Below are positions 7,234-12,074 of a stretch of 12,074 bases of DNA, piece after piece. Where the stretch lies: the NCBI RefSeq assembly GCF_000203795.2, contig NW_006281124.1, positions 1 through 12,074 of the forward strand, read 5' to 3'. A model generated the notes under the pieces. That model was given only the letters and a program-made list of their open reading frames with translations. It did no database searches and was not told the origin of the DNA. Each line of letters opens with the position of its first letter. The stretch's first letter is position 1. This DNA comes from Batrachochytrium dendrobatidis JAM81 (taxonomy: Eukaryota > Chytridiomycota > Chytridiomycetes > Rhizophydiales). The position numbers and the translations under genes were made by a program.

Positions 7234-7725
7234 TCTATATAGTATCCCTTTTTAGTTAATCGGATGAATAGCCAACCTACTACTAAACTGTTTTGATGCT
7301 TTCATGTCAGTAGGTCAGCAATTCTATTAGGTATTTTGGTAGTGCTATGTAAAATATCAAAAGCGACGCTATTCGTACATATCAATTTACCCCACTTTGA
7401 TAAGCCACGATATCAAGTCCAAGTACTATACCAGGCAAAGCGATTGTGATGTCTTTTGAGTTTGAAAATATACTTGACAGATTCGCTCATGAATGTTGTC
7501 CTTGACCACAAGTCTAACATCACTCTTTCAAATATCAGTGTCAATGTTCAATGAATAACAGCAGATCTGCATTCTTGGTGGGTTGATATATTTACAGTAC
7601 AATTAAGCATCTTGTAGACGTTTGAAGAGTAAAAGAATAAAGTGTTGATAGACTATTATGTAATGATCATAGTATGCGTTATAATAACTACAGAAATCAT
7701 AATGAGACGATACTAAACAAGAGTA

Positions 7726-7765
7726 TCAATCTCATTTAATGATTGGCATCACTAAATGAGATTGA
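7726..7765. other. 13-bp perfect inverted repeat overlapping a start codon
   Basis: TCAATCTCATTTA at 7726-7738 is the exact reverse complement of TAAATGAGATTGA at 7753-7765, with a 14-base loop. The right arm contains the ATG (7756-7758) proposed for the small plus-strand gene, so in RNA the start codon would lie in a stem. Confidence 0.7.
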
Positions 7766-8240
7766 CCAATATTGTGTCATCTGAATCACTAGTTGACCAG
7801 GTTTCTCTTGGTGATTTGATACAAGCGGTTAAATTTCTGTGACATACAGTCTTGTTCTGCCGAATTAGAGCACAAACGCACTTCTAAATTAACTGATATT
7901 TTTGCCAACGATTGGCACGAAAAACAACAGTGGCATTCCTGTGATGTGCAACCTTTTTCGCCTGACCTAAAACGCGATTATATCCGAGCTTTCAGAATAC
8001 AAAATGGAGTTTAATTGACACCATCAAACTCAATGCCTGAATTGGAATGGATAAATACGGTGGTCGTACAATGTATGACTATACTAAATCGAAACAATTT
8101 CAATTCAGACTATAGTTTATTGTGTGCATCATATAATGAATATTGAGGAATTGAGTGTTAACCAAAGTCAATTTCTAATAGGAAACTCCAACGAATATTC
8201 TGCCATTGTTTATCCCAAAAAGACAATCACTGCAAGATAA
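7756..8240 (+). CDS. Small three-exon gene, hypothetical protein (111 aa)
   Basis: Proposed exons are 7756-7800, 7850-8008 and 8109-8240, all joined in phase 0. Exon 1 starts MRLTNIVSSESLVDQ; an in-frame TAA directly before the ATG supports this start. Exon 2 reads strongly like protein (LTDIFANDWHEKQQWHSCDV, then KRDYIRAFRIQNG). Exon 3 continues (MNIEELSVNQSQFLIGN, then EYSAIVYPKKTITAR) to a TAA. Intron 1 (7801-7849, 49 bases) is GT-CAG but lacks a clear branch site. Intron 2 (8009-8108, 100 bases) ends TTTCAATTCAG and has a TACTAAAT branch-like site. Both donors are GTTT, not the usual GTATGT or GTAAGT. There is no leader or membrane segment, and no family is recognised. If intron 1 is not removed, the frame stops at the TGA at 7839-7841 and the locus could be a pseudogene. 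Confidence 0.4.
7903..7917. other. Short perfect hairpin TGCCAA-CGA-TTGGCA
   Basis: A 6-base stem with a 3-base loop inside exon 2 of the proposed plus-strand gene. It encodes part of FANDWH, so it is probably incidental. Confidence 0.3.
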
Positions 8241-8244
8241 TGTT

Positions 8245-8445
8245 CTATTTTATGTGAATGTGATTGTATATCCATTTAGATATGTCAAACAGCTGTTTAA
8301 CAGCACTGGCATTTCTACTTAAGCAGCATGCAGTTTTTCGTTCATCAGCCATCATATACTTGATGCCAGACACAAGAGGGTCAATATAATTCAAAATAAG
8401 TGTCATGTTTTCAGTTAGTCCACAATATGGCTTACATTTATCCAT
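8245..8445 (-). CDS. Small hypothetical protein (66 aa)
   Basis: The frame opens at an ATG (8445) and reads MDKCKPYCGLTENMTLILNY, then a largely helical, mixed-charge stretch with a CC pair (residues 40-41), to a TAG. Four cysteines in all (4, 8, 40, 41). There is no signal peptide. Its start is only 34 bases from the MED13 stop upstream, so its promoter would lie within the MED13 3' end or the two share a transcript. Its stop is 4 bases from the stop of the plus-strand gene. I do not recognise the family. It could be a true small gene or the last exon of something longer, but no upstream exon is visible. Confidence 0.4.
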   Translation of the reverse strand: MDKCKPYCGLTENMTLILNYIDPLVSGIKYMMADERKTACCLSRNASAVKQLFDISKWIYNHIHIK

Positions 8446-8478
8446 TTAAACAGTTTAAAATATTAAAGTAAAAACTAC

Positions 8479-8484
8479 TTTATT
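8479..8484 (-). terminator. AATAAA polyadenylation-type signal overlapping the MED13 stop codon
   Basis: The minus strand reads GAATAAAG, where TAA is the stop codon of MED13. If used, cleavage would fall 10-30 bases on, just before the ATG at 8445. Confidence 0.3.
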
Positions 8485-11400
8485 CATCAGAAACAAGTTT
8501 ATACAAATGGTCCAGTGAGCATAGTTGTTTGAGAACATCCCTTACAATGTTACAATGATTTGGAAGTGCTGCTAGATACCCAGTAGATGATGATCCTACA
8601 GGTGAACTTGCAGGCTCTTGATCCCATTCATCAACCAAAATATGACGTAACCGTGAGGGTGCAATCAAAGCTGCAGATTCGGTAAGTGAATGCCACAATA
8701 GCGATAGTCTCATACTTTGACTTCCTTTTAATATCCATCCCGACGAGAGAGGAAGAAATGGCACAAGATTCTGTTGACCAAATGAAATAACTGGAAGTGG
8801 AACACGATGGTGAGAAAGCGTAAATATCGCACAAGGCACCGAATCTTCACACCAAACACCATCACCCTGTTTGTTCAATGGTCCAAAAGGTGCAGATCCA
8901 CATGGTCGAGAGCATTGCAAAGCACTACACGTTGATATGCAAAACACAGAAATGGATACAATACAGGACACAGCTGGTTTTTGCATACAAGATCTACTAC
9001 TTTCAGAATCCAAATCCAATTCAATCGGAACATCTGACGAATCTCCAATTTGAGAATTCGGTTGGTATCGAGTCTCAACTACGTTCTTGTTGAGTGGTGT
9101 TTGAGTCGTATCAATCCCAGTGTCTTTCAATGGATTCGTCGACTCTTGTATAGATGATCCGCAAAAATGCTGCATTGCCAATATCCAATCTTTAATAAAA
9201 TGTCAAACAAATGCAAACTCAGTCAACTCCAAATCGATAAAAAGACAATCAAAGCAGTTAAGCGTACCTTGCATTTCTAATCGATCCATACTTCCAATTT
9301 TGAAAACAGCTAATCTATAAGCAAATCCGCGCTGTCCAAACTTACACTGCAGATTTTCAATCATACGACCAAACAAGGCAGATCGAGATTCTAGCTGTCG
9401 ACTCGATACAATTCCCGCACCCGATAATTCACCACGATGATCTGTCCATCTTACAAAAATCTGTACCCTTTCCAACTCTGTTTTATAAATCCAATACACA
9501 ACATGTGCAACTCGCACCGGTTCAACAATAAGCCTCTCACTAGCAGCCCGTCGAGCATCATCAAAAAATTCATCATAGCTCGTACACTCCCCGTCAGAAT
9601 CACTATCTATCGTGCCATGATCTTGTCCTCGTATAGATAAAAATGCCTGTCTGCCTTCCCGCTTGTCATCAAGAATAACTGACGGTGCAGGAATAGCGCA
9701 AGGAACATTTGAGTGATCCATTGAAATGGGTCGACTTGAATTCGCATTGCGCAACGAAACTGGGGCTGGCAGCACCCATTGACATTGATTATATACATCA
9801 TGACAGTCATTTGAAGTTACCAATGCGGAATATAAACGGTCCTGATGAAAAACAACAGGCTTAAACACGATCCGGGATCGAATAATGTCAACAGAAATAC
9901 TGCACAGTTTAGAAACAAAGCATGCTAAATAATCACATAGCTGCAAAGATAGTTGTACGAAATAGCTAATATGACCGGATTTTGCTGGCCATTTTCGTTG
10001 AGCGTGATAAAGCATATATGGCGGAATAAATATAAAAATACAAAGATGGGAGCAGTATTTTGAAAGAGTATTAGGCGATTGATAGCTTCCATCATACACC
10101 TTTGATACAGTATAAGGTGACGTGATGTCTACAATGAAATCTCGTGCACGCTTGCATACTATACCAATTGTTTGATTGCATAGTTTATAAAGCAGTTGTT
10201 GATACAGCGACATTTAGGTTAGAAAGTATTCAGAATTTTCAAAGTATAATCAGAATAAATACAACATACTTGATTTAGTGAAAGCCTTGGAAAACAGTTT
10301 GGTCACAGATGCACCATCACATACATCAAAATTATCTACAAGATTACAAAATCTGGTCAGCAGCCAGTGGTGCATTACATATGGCAATGTAACCCTAATC
10401 TCAAACTGACCTGGAATATTGACAGAACAGGTTGACAATTCAACAGACTCCATTAATGGTTTACAGTCACCAAACCGATGCACATCCCATTCGTTTTGAA
10501 ACTCTGTCATCCACATACAAGCAGTCTGTTTCATCTGTATTGAAATGGTTTCAACAACTGAAGACTTTTCAATGTCCATAGTATCAGTCGTCATTTTATC
10601 TGATACACCACATACACCAAAATACGCTATCCGCTTACGACCAGCATAAGGCTCAAGACGCAGCTTGGTCCAAAATCGATAGCTGAATGGATTAGCAGAA
10701 ATCAGTGCACCATCGTGTCTAAAAATAATATCTGGAGCAGCAAGAATATCTACTACGGGTTCCATGATTCGTTTCTTTTTACGCACTTGAAATCCGCCAT
10801 ATTTGGTAGTAGACAAATCTATTTCTAAAAAACATCATAAACGCACTCACTATATAGTAAGAAAAAGTAGCATACAGAATCGTTCAATGAAACAAGGCAG
10901 ACAAGAGTATACCTTGCAAATTATGATATTCTAGCAACGCCAATGGTCCAGATATATTCAACGTGGTAGAATCATCGCCACTATTCATACCAAGCAAAGA
11001 AACCAAAGTCATACGAATCGTATCAAACAGTTTGTTGGAACATGCAGTAGCCGGTAAACTCCAGGGAAGTGGACCGATAAGTGTACCAGTAGGAATATTC
11101 TGAAAGTCTGTACAGCATTCGCATTTTGATGAATGGTCACGATGCTCGCCACAATCAAAACACAATGCATTCAGATGAGATATATCGGGCACACAAAACT
11201 CATCTAGTCTGCCAAGTTTAGATTCTTGATGCCACATGATCTCACAATCAGACAACTCGAGACACGTATCAAACGGCATAAACGCTGTTGCATCAGAAAA
11301 GTTGCCAATAAGCCAACCCAAGTGCGGTGCTGTAAAAAGACTAGCTGTGTTTTTAAACAAATCTGTTTTGGTAAGCATTTTATCGCTCGCCATTAACTTG

Positions 11401-12074
11401 AGCAGCTGTGGTGACTTGGAAAATGTGTTTTCGTGCTCTGCCAATGTTCGCTGAACCAAGTTTCTCACATTCTTGGTCACATTCATATCATAAAGTTGCT
11501 TTATGGTACCAGGTAAAACTGCACGCTTTTTGATTTTTTTAGTTGCACGACGAGCAGTTGGACGGTAACACCATTTGGCGTATTTACTGCCATACCTGGC
11601 ACAAATTTGCTCAGCTGCTTGTATAGATCCGTCCTCCAATTTGATCGACTTCAAATCGTTTAGTTTGGAAAAAGACGCCAGTTGATTGTGGTTTATCTTG
11701 GCACCAAATACCAAATCAAACCGAATACGAAATGGCAACCACGCTTCCGGCATTGTCATTTGCAAAATTTCAGTCTCAAAAGAGTCGTCTGATACTGGGG
11801 ATTTGACTGTTTGATTGGGATGCAAAGACTGATATACTTTCATAGGTTCTGACTCGACTACAAACGCATCGCATACAGACACTTCATTCCCAATAGTGAA
11901 TTGAGAACTGTCTACAGTCATGCTCGGATCATCGTGTTGCTCATTTAGCCTAGAAATAACGCGCTCAGTCGTCAATGATGGGGTTTGCACCATGGACGAT
12001 GTGGTGACCAATGGCCCAACCGCATGTGAGGCAGGAATATGTGATCCAGCAGTGTTAAAAGGTGAAGATTGTGC
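8480..12074 (-). CDS. MED13: Mediator complex subunit 13, C-terminal 1105 residues (partial at the right edge)
   Basis: MED13 (Ssn2/Srb9 in yeast) belongs to the CDK8 kinase module that docks on nuclear Mediator and restrains or tunes RNA polymerase II transcription. Exons, in coding order: 12074-10913, 10824-10270, 10158-9268 and 9189-8480. All junctions are phase 1, and the total of 3318 bases stays in frame. The frame is open at the window edge, so the N-terminal part is missing. Diagnostic stretches: PFSYRFWTKLRLEPYAGRKR followed by IAYFGVCGV (exon 10824-10270), and VRWTDHRGELSGAGIVSSRQ then FAYRLAVFKIGSMDRLEMQDW across the last junction. Both correspond to the MED13 PIWI-like C-terminal region (WTDxRGE ... 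GELKDW in animals). The end matches the family's C-terminal fold: LPVISFGQQNLVPFLPLSSG, then LPNHCNIVRDVLKQLC. An upstream Cys/His cluster, CFDCGEHRDHSSKCECC, may bind metal. Identification is by motif recognition. Confidence 0.88.
9190..9267 (-). other. MED13 intron (78 bases)
   Basis: The donor is ATGCAAG|GTACGC and the acceptor TTATTAAAG|ATTGG on the minus strand. Splicing in phase 1 rebuilds MDRLEMQDWILAMQ, matching the conserved E-x2-DW of MED13. Without splicing the frame ends at a TGA. Confidence 0.8.
10159..10269 (-). other. MED13 intron (111 bases)
   Basis: The donor TCAA|GTATGT is a perfect fungal consensus. The first AG downstream in the minus strand is GGTATAG|TATGC, which restores the frame (phase 1) to CKRARDFIVDI. 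The TTTCTAAC branch-like site lies almost 60 bases before the acceptor, farther than usual. The in-frame TGA directly after the donor shows that splicing is needed. Confidence 0.7.
10825..10912 (-). other. MED13 intron (88 bases)
   Basis: The donor is TTTGCAAG|GTATAC and the acceptor GATGTTTTTTAG|AAATAG, giving HNLQEIDLSTTKYGG. A second acceptor, AAATAG|ATTTG, six bases on, would also keep the frame and drop two residues. The closer TATATAG would break the frame. Confidence 0.75.

Larger units (their letters stand above)
7007..7725. other. Intergenic region upstream of the WH2-protein gene
   Basis: Probably holds the promoter of the minus-strand gene and the 5' region of the small plus-strand gene. 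Visible items: an E-box CACGTG at 7112-7117, a TAGGGTTA box at 7125-7132 and GGTTAACC at 7226-7233. Two short plus-strand coding-like frames also occur: 7404-7505, with an ATG at 7449 giving MSFEFENILDRFAHECCP, and a frame ending at 7554 (NVVLDHKSNITLSNISVNVQ). They may be exons or remnants; I could not join them in frame to the gene at 7756. Confidence 0.35.

Noticed and set aside
7756..7841. Programmed +1 frameshift at TTT-CTG-TGA, as in ornithine decarboxylase antizyme
   Set aside because: The downstream residues do not resemble antizyme, and a 49-base GT-CAG intron joins the frames without a shift.
8245..8445. Small DASH/Dam1-complex subunit (Dad2-like)
   Set aside because: Only a loose match (L-x6-V, later Trp) with different spacing; not enough for a name.
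1..12074. tRNA, rRNA, CRISPR array or transposon terminal repeats
   Set aside because: None recognised by eye on either strand; a tRNAscan-SE or RepeatMasker run would be needed to exclude short or decayed ones.

Overview
The window looks like nuclear DNA of a chytrid fungus, most probably Batrachochytrium (B. dendrobatidis or B. salamandrivorans). This rests on recognition, not on a search: AT-rich DNA, short GT-AG introns, a fungal-type MED13 gene, and a row of small lineage-specific secreted proteins with a short hydrophobic leader, low-complexity repeats and a helical C-terminus.

Layout. Positions 1-921 hold no gene I can call, though short broken coding-like frames lie on the minus strand. 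Three single-exon genes for predicted secreted proteins follow, all on the minus strand: 922-1866 (314 aa, Gln/Lys/Arg-rich degenerate repeats plus a helical domain), 4201-4818 (205 aa, the same kind of helical domain) and 5652-6935 (427 aa, three 60-residue repeats, a proline-rich tract and a WH2 motif). Each has a TATA element about 58-71 bases upstream of its ATG. They are separated by gene-poor DNA, the largest stretch being about 2.3 kb at 1867-4200. At 7756-8240 a small plus-strand gene can be assembled from three short exons. It converges, with only 4 bases between stop codons, on a 66-codon minus-strand ORF at 8245-8445. From 8480 to the right edge runs the C-terminal part (1105 residues, four exons) of Mediator subunit MED13, on the minus strand and open at the window edge.

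Relationships. MED13 is a conserved housekeeping gene of the Mediator CDK8 kinase module; the region to its left is lineage-specific. The proteins of 922-1866 and 4201-4818 align along their C-terminal helices and look like diverged members of one secreted family. The 427-residue protein is the most striking item. Behind a signal peptide and a Lys-Arg processing site it carries poly-proline, an actin-binding WH2 motif and a C-terminal helix with the spacing of the WASP-family Arp2/3-binding C motif. A helix with the same spacing recurs in each tandem repeat. It may be a secreted, WASP-VCA-like protein, which would be unusual; this is inference from motifs only.
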